Below, piece by piece: positions 41,441 through 52,708 of a stretch of 64,000 nt of DNA. Source of the stretch: Thelonectria olida (lineage: Eukaryota; Ascomycota; Sordariomycetes; Hypocreales; Nectriaceae). Below the pieces are notes generated by a model. It was not told where the DNA came from and ran no database searches. It saw nothing but the letters and a program-made list of their open reading frames with translations. The stretch lies in assembly GCA_020736575.1 (NCBI GenBank), contig JAGPYM010000063.1:1-64000 (forward strand), given 5' to 3'. The translations under genes were made by a program, and so were the position numbers. How positions within the stretch are numbered: position 1 is the stretch's first letter; every line of letters starts with the position of its first letter.

Positions 41441-42228
41441 TACTGTATGAATGGATTTGATATCACTTCGCTGTGTTCATGCAATAGTTACATTCCAGTT
41501 CTGCCCCTTGGAAATGTTTACAACACTGTGATGAAGACAAGAAGAAAGATCAGAAGGCATAGTTATCCTGAATTTAATCATGCTTTCGTCAGCATGTTTC
41601 ACTTCGGCCGTAATCGGGCCGTAATCGTGCCGTAGTCCTTGGCACCTAGACCTTCAAAAATCGGAGTGAATGCAAGTCTGGGCTTCGTGGACGCATGCGA
41701 GTGATCCAACCCATGTGTTGCCATCGATGACATCAGTCGGCTTCGATAGAGTTTGTCGCCGTAAATTCCAGTGTGGCTGTCAATCATCACCTGCCGTCCT
41801 TCCGGATCATCTCGGAATCCCCACAGGATAATCTTTCCATATCTCGCAATCACATGGTCTGTCTACTCATAGCCAGACCCGTGAGATACCGACCGACGTG
41901 CTGTAACTGGGAGACCGGAGAGTTCAAAAGTGGACTAGACCGACCCACCCGAAGCGACAGCTCAAGCAATCGAGGGGGTCATATTGTCTTCGTCCTATCT
42001 TGAATAAGAAACCTGCAAACGCCCTGATTCGGAATATATGCCAAGCATAAAATACGGGACATAACTTGATTGGATTCTCAAACCACGTACGTAAACTACG
42101 TAGCGGAGGTCTGGTTCCGGCCGAAGATTCGACACGCACGGCCGCTGAACTCTACGCGCGAAAGGCGACTCTATCGACTACATATAAGCCGCGCAGTATC
42201 TTGGGGACCGGTAGATCTGCAATTCGCC
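41441..42228. other. No gene recognised
   Basis: Short frames only. One of 84 codons on the minus strand (41853-41599) has no recognised domain. A TATA-like CATATAAG at about 42181 precedes the candidate at 42229. Confidence 0.35.
42178..42190 (+). promoter_or_regulatory. TATA box candidate
   Basis: CTACATATAAGCC, about 45 bp before ATG 42229; spacing is short but usual for compact fungal promoters. Confidence 0.3.
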
Positions 42229-42493
42229 ATGAAACTATTTTTATTCTTTCTGCAGATCTCTCTAGCTAGTTGAAGCTGCTCCGAAGCATACGGGATCTAT
42301 CGCAGGAGGCGACGAGAAATGCAACACCTCTCTAAGAAAGATTGGAGCTGAATGTGAGAGACCCTCGAACCGTTTTGCCAATGCTGGACTAATGAGAAAC
42401 GAACAAATAGGTCTTCATGGTGGATATATAGACATTGGCTGCTTGCGGTATATGACTTGGGCATCAGATGGCATCAGAATGAAAACTTAGCAT
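42229..42493 (+). pseudogene. Small secreted cysteine-containing protein candidate, frameshifted
   Basis: ATG 42229 gives MKLFLFFLQISLA, a typical signal peptide, then stops (AGT TGA). If the frame moves by one base at GCTAGTTG (about 42268-42272), it continues VEAAPKHTGSIAGGDEKCNT, LRKIGAECERPSNRFANAG, HGGYIDIGCLRYMTWASDG and ends at TAG near 42492, about 87 residues with three cysteines. Size, signal and Cys content fit small secreted or effector-like proteins of fungi. No splice pair explains the shift, so it is broken in this copy or carries a sequencing error. No family recognised. Confidence 0.4.
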
Positions 42494-43361
42494 CGCGCAG
42501 TTGAGTACTTATTGTCATCTTGGGAAGTCTTCCGGAGCATTTCGTGGAGGAAATCAGAGAGATAACATCACTTCTCGAAGCAGAATTCCTGTTGTTTAGA
42601 AATTAGATCAACTAATGTACATGATAATCGAGTGAAGCAGACAAGCGAGCGTAACATTAGGTACCACACCTTGCTCAGAGAGAATCAACGAAATTGATCG
42701 GCGGACCCCTTAGCGCATCTGCACTAGTGAGAAGTGAGATATGCATGGCAATACTCTTTACATCCTAGGCGAAAGGGGGCTCCAGGTGACAAAATGAGAC
42801 GTTAGGCACCGCATCCGCATCCGTGGACGAGACACGCCTCCCCAGCCACCAAGGTGAACTAGCTTTTGCGGACACGGAGCGTTTTGCCAGCAGCACATCG
42901 CAATCTCGGTTGTAAATTTGGCTAGGCGCACGCACTTACAGGGCTCTCTCGTCCCTTGACTCGCTTCTTGAAGAAGACGTTCTCCGGGTAGTGTCAATAG
43001 AGTTTCCCGTTAACCATGTGCAGTCGCAGAGTGGTCTAGCGATATTTGGAGTTACTCGCTACCGTTATCCGCTACTACTTTTAGGTACGCAAGGAGCACA
43101 TGCCGCACAATCCCATTGGCCTCGCTGGCAGAAGATCTTTGTTGCACTGTGCTGATATCACGGCTGGGAGACGTTTGCGAGCGCCAGCGCATCTGGAAGG
43201 TCCTTTGGTTTCCTCGTTCCGCACGGCATTCCAACCGATGGACCTGTGGATATATGATGCGCTTAATCAAGACAAATAGCCCCATGCTATCGTCCTTGCA
43301 GCTCGCAAAGCCACTAAATAGCGCAATCGCAAACTTTGGCCAGAACCCATCGACGTGATAT
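42494..43361. other. Mostly gene-free; contains a lone Fot1-like end
   Basis: 42615-42655 (ATGATAATCGAGTGAAGCAG, then ACAAGCGAGCG) resembles the Fot1 A terminal repeat but stands alone. The frame 43612-43052 on the minus strand may be a continuation of the ORF at 43916 after a frame change, without recognisable domain. Confidence 0.35.
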
Positions 43362-43916
43362 TTACAGTGCATTATGCGATATTTTGGACCAGGAACTTGG
43401 AAACGTAAAAGGAAACCCTCGGTGCGCTTCTCGACAGGCTTTCGAATAAGACGGTGTGTAAATGGTTGGAGAAGAAGCTTCCAAGAGCATTTCGTAGCGC
43501 CAAACAGACGATCTTGCCATGTCGAGAAAGGTCCAGGAGTCCGGAACGACGATGAAGACATAGTCCTGCCTAAGAGCCGGCGGCTGCACCATGAGACGAT
43601 GATCAAGCACACCGGCCACCTTGCCGGTGCAGGTCAACAAGACATTGCTCTGGAACTGGGTATCCCGCCTCTCGGTCATCTTCTTGCACAGTGACCCCCA
43701 CGGATTCGCGCGGATGGGGAAGATGACGAAGACATGGAAGGGGTGAAAGCCTCTATACAGCGTCTTGTCAGGGTTCCCGGGGGCTAGAAAGGTGGTTAGT
43801 TGGATGAAGCCGCAGCACTTCAGCTGGGCGTCATCCAAGGCGGGCACGGATTCCTTGTGCAGGAGGGCGTGGCCAGGACCTACGACAGGCCCCGTGAAAC
43901 TGACGGTCGGAGGCAC
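43362..43916 (-). CDS. Uncharacterised ORF, probable gene fragment (184 codons)
   Basis: Open from a GTG-type first codon (no ATG upstream in frame), so a 5' exon is probably missing. The sequence looks like real folded protein: SFTGPVVGPGHALLHKESVP, AQLKCCGFIQLTTF, YRGFHPFHVFVIFPI, QSNVLLTCTGKVAGVLDHRL and DYVFIVVPDSWTF, with alternating strands and balanced hydrophobicity. The last 40 residues lose this character, suggesting a frame change near 43480. I do not recognise the family. Confidence 0.4.
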   Translation of the reverse strand: MPPTVSFTGPVVGPGHALLHKESVPALDDAQLKCCGFIQLTTFLAPGNPDKTLYRGFHPFHVFVIFPIRANPWGSLCKKMTERRDTQFQSNVLLTCTGKVAGVLDHRLMVQPPALRQDYVFIVVPDSWTFLDMARSSVWRYEMLLEASSPTIYTPSYSKACREAHRGFPFTFPSSWSKISHNAL

Positions 43917-44377
43917 AAGGGGAAACTAGTCGGAGGCAGATAGGCTTCGAGGCAATATCCTATGGGCAACAGGGTTAGAGAATAATATCTAGAGAGTCTG
44001 AGTCTATAGAGCAGATTCAACAGACCGTGCCAGGGCACGGCGATAGTATTGTTATTGTACCTTTAGGCCCAGAAGCCTGCCACCACCAAGGACGAATGTC
44101 CAAGGGACGGCCGACCCTCCTCTCTTCCTCTTTCCCCAACTTATCCCTGGTCTCATTGACATACACGATGCGATGTTTATCTGGCAAGGAGCGGCGACGT
44201 TAGATTCGGACTAGTTTTCTATTTGTCGTCTGAAGCTGTGATAGAATCACGATTGCAGTAGTGAGGATGTCAATTTGGAGGTCAATTTCGAGCCCTGTAC
44301 TATCAACCTGCGGCGCGTATTAGCCATCTCAGCTGCAGCGTGTAGACTGAAACGCCTAGGCGTTGTAGTCGGATGGC
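43917..44377. other. No gene recognised
   Basis: No coding or repeat structure identified. Confidence 0.3.
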
Positions 44378-46325
44378 TCACCCCCTTCCACACTGAGCTT
44401 TCTTGAGTGCAAGACTGCTGGCTGTCGGGATGACAAACAAAGAAACCTGGGCTGGCTTCAGGCAAACCTCAGCTCGACTGCACTCCACCAACAAACCTGT
44501 TCGACGACTTGCCCGTTCCTCTGTGCCCTGGCCGCACCGCTTGCGCAAGTTTTGAAAGGTTAAAGCCAACACCGCACTCGGCTTGGGCCAGACTGCATTC
44601 AGCTGCGTAAAGGGAGACGATGTTGCGTATAGGGAAGCGCGATCGGCTTTACAAGCAATGCAACAACAAGCGGTCTGCCCAGGAGCGTAGAGAGACGGCA
44701 TCCACGATGCCCGAACTGGGGACGCAGGACTTGGCCTTGACGCACTGATGCTCATCTTGCCTTGGGCCATGGCATTCTTCCCCGAGCTAACCCTGCTCGC
44801 CTCAGGCCGTTGACAGGTCTTCGGTAGTTGGTTTTGCTTATTCTTGATCTTCTTCTTGACACTTTGTTGAACTGTGGTCTTGCTAATTCCGGCGCCGTTC
44901 GCTGCCATACTCGCTGCTGTGTTTGCGGCTGTCTCAGTGCTTTCCTTGCCCTTTGCTTTCCCCGATGATGCCTTTGTTACATTCGATCTCTTTGAGGATG
45001 CCTGCTTCCCCTTCTTCTTCACGTCCTTGCTAAGGTCCTGCTCTTGCGATGATGAACATCCTCTGCCCAATACCCCTTGAGCCCCCGTGGCCATGTTTGT
45101 CGAGGGTTGAGACTGAGATAGGGTGTTCACCGCGCCAAGTTTCTTTGCCTTCACCATTGCTGGCTTGGTGATGCCTTGCCCGGCACCTGAGGGAGTATCT
45201 GCCTCCGTTTTCTTGCCAGGTATCTGCTGCTGGATCTTCGATTTCTTCTTGGCCTTGTTTCCTTTAGATATCGGCGCTGATTCACTGGCAGTCACCCCTC
45301 TGTTTTTTTCCTTTTTCTTTGGACGTCTTGGGCTCCGTGGCCGACGGCTCACCATAGTCTATATCTTTGCCCTTGCACCCCTTGCTGGACGGGGCTTCGC
45401 TGTCCCCGGGAGCGATGCCCTTTTGCCGATGCGTAGCTTCTAGCATCTTCCGCCTTTTGCGGCTCTGCTTCAAACATCAGAGATAGTGCAGACAGAGGGA
45501 GAAGAATATGCTGCCTATATTCATGGCCGCACACCAACCTACTTGTGATGACATAGTTACGGTCGCCGTACTAGCTGAGCCCTGCTTAGGCAATATCGCG
45601 TGGTAAATCGCGTCTTCTTCCGAATCACTCGACGTTGAGCGTAGCAGTTCTTCAATTGCCCGCACTTGAGATGTTCTCGCTCGCTGCTGCCATAGCGTCC
45701 TCGTTATGGTTGCCTTGGCAAAAATTTTCATCCAAATGTGTACCTCATCGACCGGCCAAAGCTGGTATCTGAAGTCCTCGGCACCTTTGACCATGGGGTG
45801 AATAACTTCGATTCGCGACACAGTACGGCCCCCGATAATGCCCGTCAGGATTGGCAGTTCGACTAGTTACATATTTGTTCCTCCTCCTGGGTTGAGTCGT
45901 TCCGGAGGCGGTGGACAGAGGACTGTGACCATATCGTCGGCAGTAATGAACCATGCAAAAAGGGCCGATGCACCTCTCATGTATTTGGTCCGACGCTTTT
46001 TTCCATTGCCTTCGTCGAGGCACGGTGGATCGCAGCCGTTCACTAGCGGCCCCATCGCCATTGACAATGTACGCTTGCCTCTCCGATCCGCCCATTTCTG
46101 TGCCATGTCAAGAATATTGCCGGTCCACATGACCTGCTCGTTTCGATCCCATGACGAGAGGAACTGTTGACTGATTTGCGATACCTGCGGGCGTGTCAAG
46201 AACCGGAGGAGGAACTCTGTGATTGCAAGGGGATTTGGGGCATCGGGAAGTGAACACGATAGACTCGTCACGCCGGACGCTGCGAGCGCGGAGGAATCGG
46301 CCATGACTCGAGGAGGGCCATACAT
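44378..46325 (-). pseudogene. Uncharacterised fungal gene with one nonsense codon and a Lys-rich tail
   Basis: ATG 46325 opens a frame encoding SLPDAPNPLAITEFLLRFLT, SSWDRNEQVMWTGNILDMAQ, ASALFAWFITADDMVTVLCP and GGGTNM, then TAA (45869-45867). The same frame continues LVELPILTGIIGGRTVSRIE, DFRYQLWPVDEVHIWMKIFA and TRTLWQQRARTSQVRAIEELL to about 45540. The TAA therefore interrupts one protein; CAA-to-TAA is a C-to-T change. An intron (GTAGGT at about 45541 to TTTGAAG at about 45474) then leads to QSRKRRKMLEATHRQKG. Downstream the minus strand encodes a long Lys/Ser-rich frame (45355-44378). Its link to the gene is uncertain because the frame differs. No domain recognised. Confidence 0.45.
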
Positions 46326-47230
46326 TGACGGGCGGTCCTATGCAGAGTGGAAGAGGCTTGGGGAATGGGGAGAGGAACTAAATTTGGTGCTGCTTTCATC
46401 CCAACCAATTTATATCACGAGTTGGTGCTGGCATGACTTGCGACACCGTGACGTCAAATTGGTGGTGGGGTCGAACCTTGCCAGAGATGTGGGACTAGGT
46501 GCTGGTTGACATATTGTATATCAAGTGTGTGGGATGGCTCGCTCTAGGGGGCCGTTTCGGGGAGAGAGAACACAGACGTAGCCACTGGAGTGCCGAGTTG
46601 ATTAAGTACGCAGCCTCCAGTTGGATCCAGTCGATGGTGTTGACGCCCTCACCTGCTGAGCAGACCTGCCCTCAAAACAATCAAATCAAATCCAGGGTCA
46701 TATTTGATATATTTGATGGCCTGCAAAGGCATATTTGTTTGTTTGGAAATATTTGGTCAACTATTTCCAGGGAATCGATCTCCAGTATCCACCTACTAGT
46801 AATTATTTGGGAAATTCTGCTATTATTCCTGTTTGTTCGGGCTTGCGATCCCAGTCAACTAGAGGATCTCTATGAATCGAGTGAGAAATAACATCATATA
46901 TAGACTTTTACCTATAGTTCAGAAGTCAAGTCAATTATTATTAAAATAAGAGGATTCAGATTACTTAATTCATACAAGTGAGAGGTGGAAGGGTCACCAT
47001 CTATATGTAGGTATGGGTAGCTGTAGAATGTTCTATGGTTGATAACAAGATCAAGGCATTTTTCTTGGAAGTGTTTGAGGGCGTCCAGGAAACCCTATTA
47101 TCTGTTCAATACACACTGGGAAGAACAATCGTGGCGTACTTTATTTCGTAGTCTACATGTTGAAATACTCTTGCATTTCATTGTCAACGGTCGTAGGCTT
47201 TGGGTCAAGCTTACCTAGGCATGCGCACCC
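46326..47230. other. No gene recognised
   Basis: Two open frames on the plus strand (46219-46509, 46499-46891) lack domains; the first is antisense to the gene above. Confidence 0.35.
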
Positions 47231-47239
47231 CATTAAGTT

Positions 47240-47907
47240 GGGAGCCCATAGGTTCGCGGTACCCGCGAATTTAAAATTTCACGGGTACCGCGAAAATGAC
47301 TAAGCATAAGTTTCGTACTAAGGTTACTCGATTGCAATATAATCTTAACGCGCATACTGATTTGATACATTAATAGAGTTGCAAAACGCACTTGACGGTA
47401 GTCCGATTTATTTTTCGATATCGTACTAAGTTCAACCGTGATATCAGTAGAAGAATATTGCCCAGCGATAGCCATCTAGGGGACAGCAGCCTGTACCCTT
47501 GCTGCTTGTCCTAGCCAATTTTGGAACTTGCAATGAGTAATCTGTATGTGCGGGGTCTAGTTTTTAATGGCGTTGCCTGCCTTTCAAGAGGTAAATTCGC
47601 AGTATTGTATTAAATTACGCTGTAGAGTATTGGTAAAAGAGATGCTAGAAATGTCCTCCTTAAAATAGAAATTATGGCAAAGTGTACCCGAAGAAGCAAA
47701 AAGAAGTGACGAGTGAAAAGGAGCATTATGTCTTAAATCGGATTGATGCACTTGAACAGCAGTGCCATCCAAAATTGGCTCATAAGGCGAAACCAGTGTG
47801 AAAAATGAGAAATCGCTGGCAACTTAGCCCTTATACACTGTGCTTAGTCATTTTCGCGGTACCCGTGAAATTTTAAATTCGCGGGTACCGCGAACCTATG
47901 GGCTCCC
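47240..47907. mobile_element. MULE-type MITE, 668 bp
   Basis: Identical 67-bp TIRs (47240-47306 and 47841-47907) starting GGGAGCCCATAGGTTCGCGG and containing the GCGGTACCCGCG and CGGGTACCG dyads. The 9-bp duplication CATTAAGTT lies at 47231-47239 on the left. On the right it is found at 49843-49851, displaced by LINE insertions at the element edge. The interior has no transposase. A 9-bp duplication with long TIRs points to the Mutator superfamily. Confidence 0.8.
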
Positions 47908-47910
47908 CAT

Positions 47911-49660
47911 GGCCGGCGACGACTCTCACCTCCTCGCGGTGCCGGCTGGGAACCTGGGAATGCCTTTTGCCTCCGAGGCATTCGCAGAGCCAAGAAGAGT
48001 CACCACCAACCAGCACTTGTCCGCTGGTTTGGGCGGTGGTTGCGCCATAGGGCTCACGAGCCCTACCCTCCACAAGCAACAAGGGAACACTTTAAAAACC
48101 ACCCGAAACGCGACCGCGAAATCGAGCCTACCAACGATGAACATATGGGTCGTGGAAGGACACCCTTGGGGTGCTTCTGGGCTGCTCTGTTGTAAGGACA
48201 CCAAGACGCGCCGGATAAGCGACAGGAAGCGTGAATAGTCACGGCGAAAACGAACGAGAAGGAACGGCACTCTTGAACCCGCACAGAGAACGACAAGGCA
48301 CCTTGGTTAGTAGGAGGGGCGACACTGCGTTGCTCGGCTGTTCTGGGTACAGAGAGGATGCAAGTGGACAAACTCCTGCGAGACACGGTCGGCCTTGCAA
48401 GAGAGATCTTGCGAGGCAGCGCGAAACAGAACTGACAATCTGCGGGGCGCGGCATATAATGGAAGCGACGGAAGGCTGGGTGGGCGGACTGCAGTTACGA
48501 CACTTTCTATATGGCCCGAGAGGACGGATGCGCGTGTCGGTCTACCGAGAGGACAGGATCCTGAAGATGGCCATCGAGGATGGGGCTTTGGGTTGGCTGT
48601 GGAGGTGGGCTTAAGGAGCAAACTGGTATTGACTTGCGAACCGGCAGTGCCCCGCGCAAGGAGCGGAATAGGATCCAAGGGGATGCAAGGTAGAGGGTCT
48701 ATGTAGGTAGACACGCTGCGCCTCTACTAGTTATTTTCTCTGAAAATACAAATCAATACTTGAGTGGCAACATCGTTAAAATGCTGTGGGTACCAGCCGG
48801 AGACAAGGACTTCCCGATGGGCAGCGAGGCAAAGACGGAAGCGCGAAGAGCCGCACGAGGAAGACAGAGACATGAGAAACCAATATACCAAGCGCGTTCC
48901 ACACGGATGAGACTAGCGATCGCACAGCAACAGCGGCAGAAGATCCTGCCCGATGGGGTCGGAAAGTACGCGAAGCGAATCGACAAAGCGTTACCAGGTA
49001 CACACACACGCTCCCTGTATGATGGACTGAAGAGACGCGAAGCAGACATGCTCTCCCAGCTCCGCACGGGGATGGCTAGAATCAACAGCTACCTGCACAG
49101 GATTGGAGCAGCAGAATCGGACATGTGCACTTGTGGACAAGCAGCAGAAACGATGGAACATTTTCTATTCCGGTGTACGAAATGGGACACGCAGCGAGAC
49201 GGCATGCGACAAGTCGGACAAACAATGATGGGAAACCTCCCTTTCTTTTTGGGCGGAAAGGCAGCATCGGATGGACCTAAATGGACACCTAACCTACAGG
49301 CGGTGCGGGCGGCGATTAAGTTCGCCATGGACACGAGGAGACTTGATGCAAACCAGACTGTATAACATACTAACTAATCAAATTAGCGACCAAACCTAGC
49401 GATACTAACACCAAACAGCCTCAAGTTGGCAGACCATGCTTCAGCTGCTGAAGATAGGATGCTGAACACTTGGAGAAATTGGCCTTCAAGCAGGCCTGTC
49501 ACATCAGAGTCAAGCGAGGCGAGACCAATCAGTGGACGAGGAAGAATGTGGGGCTTCTGGGTGATCTCGATCAATCGTTAGAACTGAAAATAGGTTAACG
49601 TCATGGCCCTATGAGGCTTGGTCCTCCCGGGCGTAATAAATTTCATTCATTCATTCATTC
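47911..49660 (+). mobile_element. Rearranged/5'-truncated Tad-like LINE, insertion 1
   Basis: Bounded by ATGGGCTCCCCAT (47898-47910 and 49661-49673). The 3' part encodes the end of ORF2, then a 3' UTR ending CCGGGCGTAATAAATTT(CATT)n. The 5' part (47911-48720) is GC-rich without recognised domain; it may be LINE leader fused by an internal deletion, or earlier host DNA. Confidence 0.7.
48769..49365 (+). pseudogene. LINE ORF2 C-terminal remnant
   Basis: The frame gives MLWVPAGDKDF (end of RNase H), then EARRAARGRQRHEKPIYQAR, LSQLRTGMARINSYLHRIGA, and CTCGQAAETMEHFLFRC (terminal zinc knuckle), finishing at TAA about 49365. Endonuclease and RT are absent. Confidence 0.7.
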
Positions 49661-49674
49661 ATGGGCTCCCCATT

Positions 49675-49718
49675 GGCCCTATGAGGCTTGGTCCTCCCGG
49701 GCGTAATAAATTTCATTC
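49675..49718 (+). mobile_element. LINE 3'-end fragment, insertion 2 (44 bp)
   Basis: GGCCCTATGAGGCTTGGTCC...TTTCATTC, only the last 44 bp of the LINE, between copies of ATGGGCTCCCCATT at 49661-49674 and 49719-49732. Confidence 0.75.
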
Positions 49719-49732
49719 ATGGGCTCCCCATT

Positions 49733-49832
49733 CTGGGTGATCTCGATCAATCGTTAGAACTGAAAATAGTTTAGCGTCATGGCCCTATGAGGCTTGGTCC
49801 TCCCGGGCGTAATAAATTTCATTCATTCATTC
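49733..49832 (+). mobile_element. LINE 3'-end fragment, insertion 3 (100 bp)
   Basis: CTGGGTGATCTCGATCAATC...TTTCATTCATTC, the last 100 bp of the same LINE family, between target copies at 49719-49732 and 49833-49846. Confidence 0.75.
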
Positions 49833-50038
49833 ATGGGCTCCCCATTAAGTTAGACCGCTTATTAATTAGTCCTAATTAGTCTAATAGAAGCGGCGTGTCT
49901 TCTTAATTTCAGCTTATTGCATAACTACCGGTATTTACCCTCTCTATAACGATTGGGCCGAAATATTTAATATCGTTATAACCTCATTCTGCTGTAACCC
50001 GTATATTTTCCTTGCAACAGCTGCATCAACACCTCAAG

Positions 50039-52708
50039 ATGCTACCCTCGTCACTCAAGAGCATCTATCAACAGTACAAAGCCGACACAGGCCATGTAGC
50101 CAACTGGCTTGCCACAACTGCCAAGGCCCATGGTTATACAGACAATGCCTCAAACCCCAACAATCCGCCTGCCAATTCAGGGAGACCAGGGGGCAGACCG
50201 AAGGGCAAAGCTCGGAAGCAAGCTAAAGCTAAAGCGCAACCCAAACCCGGCAATGTTGCACCTGGATCCACGTCTGTCATTCGAATTAAAGACTTTGCGC
50301 CTATGGCAAGCTGTCTCGCCAGCATTGATTCTGTCAAAGTTCCTGATGACTTGGCTGTTGCCCTCGAACGCGTTATCTGGGGTACTTGAACTTGACCCTA
50401 CCCAGTCTTGACTTTTATCCAACGACTAACTTTCTTGCCCACAGTACGCAGCACCTTTCATGAACGACTTTCCGCTAAGGGAGTCCGCATCACGCCCGAC
50501 TCTCAAGAACGACATTCCTTCTTCGTCATGGTACTTGAAAAGGTCCGTGACTATCTGAAGCCGCTCATGAGGGCTGGCGGCTTCAAAGCTGAGGACTCAA
50601 CAAAGGTAACTGCCAACATATCTCAAGGCCCTTTCAAGAACATGTTCGACGTCCTCGACGTGTACGCGCCATCCGAAACATTCTTGAACGCTCCGGATGC
50701 TGTTGTTCCCATGTCTACGACAGAGGTTAAGTACACTGTTGAGCAAGACGAGACCCTGGCAGGTGCAATCTTTGCTCTTCTCGCTTTGCTGGATGACTAC
50801 GACCGCCTCCGGCAGGAAGTCATGTCGCTATGGGAAGCTTACAACACGGACAACCTTGATCTCGCCGCTGTTTCTATTGCCACCAACACAGCGTTTGAGC
50901 TCGCTCGCAGCATGGAAGACGAGACCAAGTCGATTTTGGATAAGCACGGCGGCGCAGCCAACATGGCTACTTCATACTTCTTTGCACTATCCAAGCAATC
51001 GGGCATCGATCCACAGGATAAGCAACTGCCAGGCGACGCTTACAACATTGAAGCATACGGTCTGGCACAACCATGTCTGATAAACACTATCAGCCTGCTC
51101 GCCAGCTATGCAAATAGCACATCGGATGATACCATCGTAAACAACTACAATGGCAAATTTGGCTGGTATAACGAAGAGCTTGGTTCTTCAGGTCAGACAT
51201 ACCGCGAAAGGTACGACCAAGATAAGACAGCAATGTTCGAGATCCTGCCCGACCTACACTTTCTCTCATCAAATATGGGTCGAGGAGCGGTTGAAGATGA
51301 ATTGATCCGTGGCATCTATTCTCTGATCAAGGACCCCGAAAGTGGTGTACCCCTTTGGCTAGCCTGGACTGCACAGATCTATCTCGACATCCTACAGTTC
51401 CTCGGAGTGAATTGCGCTCGTGGCTTCAACCAGATGCAACAAGAAAGCCTCAGGATACAGAAGGCCATGCTCGACGTCCCCAGTTCCTCACCAGAGCGCA
51501 GGACGGTCCTCGGCGTTGCAATGAAGTGGGACAAGGACCCCATCTGGACGTACCGCAACCAAATGATGGCACTAAACCTGTTGTCCGGAGAGTGCTCCCC
51601 CGCATACAAGTTTCTGCGTCGCAATCCGATCCACTGCGGCCTCCTCACCCACAATATGCGTGTGACTCTACACGAGGCAGGAGTGCATTTTGCAGCGCCC
51701 CCCGGGGGACTAATGTCCGCAGTGCAGCTCTACCACGCTCTCCGTCAGGAGAAGCTTCTTCCTGACGAGCTCGTATGGGATGACCTCGAAACCTTTTGGA
51801 CGATGCAGGGCAACGCAACCTTTTTTGTCGGCGATCCACCTACGAACCGTGAAGGCTACTTCAGGAATTACTGTCTCAGCATTGGCGTTTCAGCCAGCAA
51901 CTGGGCGCCAACCAAGCGAAAAGGAGGTAAAGTAAATGCCAACACAGCAAACAAACGCAATATGAGATTTAGAGGGTGGGTATCTTCGGTCGTTAACCGC
52001 CGTTTCGCGCCAACCGGAGAACGTCCTGCCCTGTCGCCTGATTTAGTTGCGGGGATCCTGATCGAGGGTCGCCGCCGTGGAGCTATGGACGGCAAAGGGC
52101 ATGTTCAACCAGAAATCAAGGATACAGCTGAGGGCGCAGTAGTGAGTTTGAATGGCTGGGACAAGAAATTATCAACTACTGATACCAAACATCAGTTCGA
52201 TTCCGTCAAGCTTTCCCCTGCCGCCCTTATCTCCAAGATCGCCTCGGAGATAGATGCCGAGGTCCCTGAGATATCCTTTGACTACTTCACCATGCACAAC
52301 ACTGCATGGGCTTTCCTCGGAGAGCTGAAAGAAGACTTCACCCGACTCGAAGGAACCCAGTTTCTTCAGTATGTGCCCGCAGAGGATAAGCTGCCTTTTC
52401 TGGTTGGCTATGTCTTTTCGACTGCTGCAGGCCGTACAGGCTTAGCAAATGAGGAAAGAGGCGATAGTGTGGAGGATTTGATCAACGCCGCAGGAAAAGT
52501 CCTATGCGACTTCTTGGCAAAGGGACATGGGCGAGCTGTTGAGAATAGAAGTAAGACGATCGTTGAGCCTGAAGAGCTGGCTGGCATAGAGTTTGGCAAC
52601 TATGATCCATGGGGGATGGACAAGCTAATCGCAAAGATTGAGAAGATGAGTCTGACTAGTGGGGGGATGGGTGGCGGAGCGGGTGGGCAGGATTACCCTG
52701 TGCAATAA
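50039..52708 (+). CDS. DUF6604-type protein, 868 aa
   Basis: Exon 1 50039-50381 and exon 2 50445-52708. The intron is 63 bp with a GACTAAC branch and CCCACAG acceptor; joining keeps phase (W-V-R). The N-terminus LPSSLKSIYQQYKADTGHVA, NWLATTAKAHGY, then a Lys/Pro-rich basic linker and IRIKDFAPMASCLAS, is the DUF6604 signature as I remember it. The rest (ALLALLDDYDRLRQEVMSLW, RGAVEDELIRGIYSLIKDPE, LWLAWTAQIYLDILQFLG) is a long helical region, with a Gly-rich C-terminus. There are no membrane segments, no signal peptide and no stops. The molecular function of the family is unknown to me; it is widespread and expanded in Pezizomycotina. It sits 190 bp after a LINE/MULE cluster. Confidence 0.75.

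Noticed and set aside
44378..45355. A 325-aa Lys-rich protein as an independent gene
   Set aside because: Low complexity, no ATG context or domain, and it overlaps the tail of the gene from 46325; listed only as part of that locus.
47911..48720. Overlapping plus/minus frames in the 5' part of LINE insertion 1 as genes
   Set aside because: GC-rich DNA open in many frames with no domain; likely LINE leader or host remnant.
49640..49832. (CATT)n stretches as simple microsatellites
   Set aside because: Each follows the same LINE 3' sequence, so they are LINE tails.
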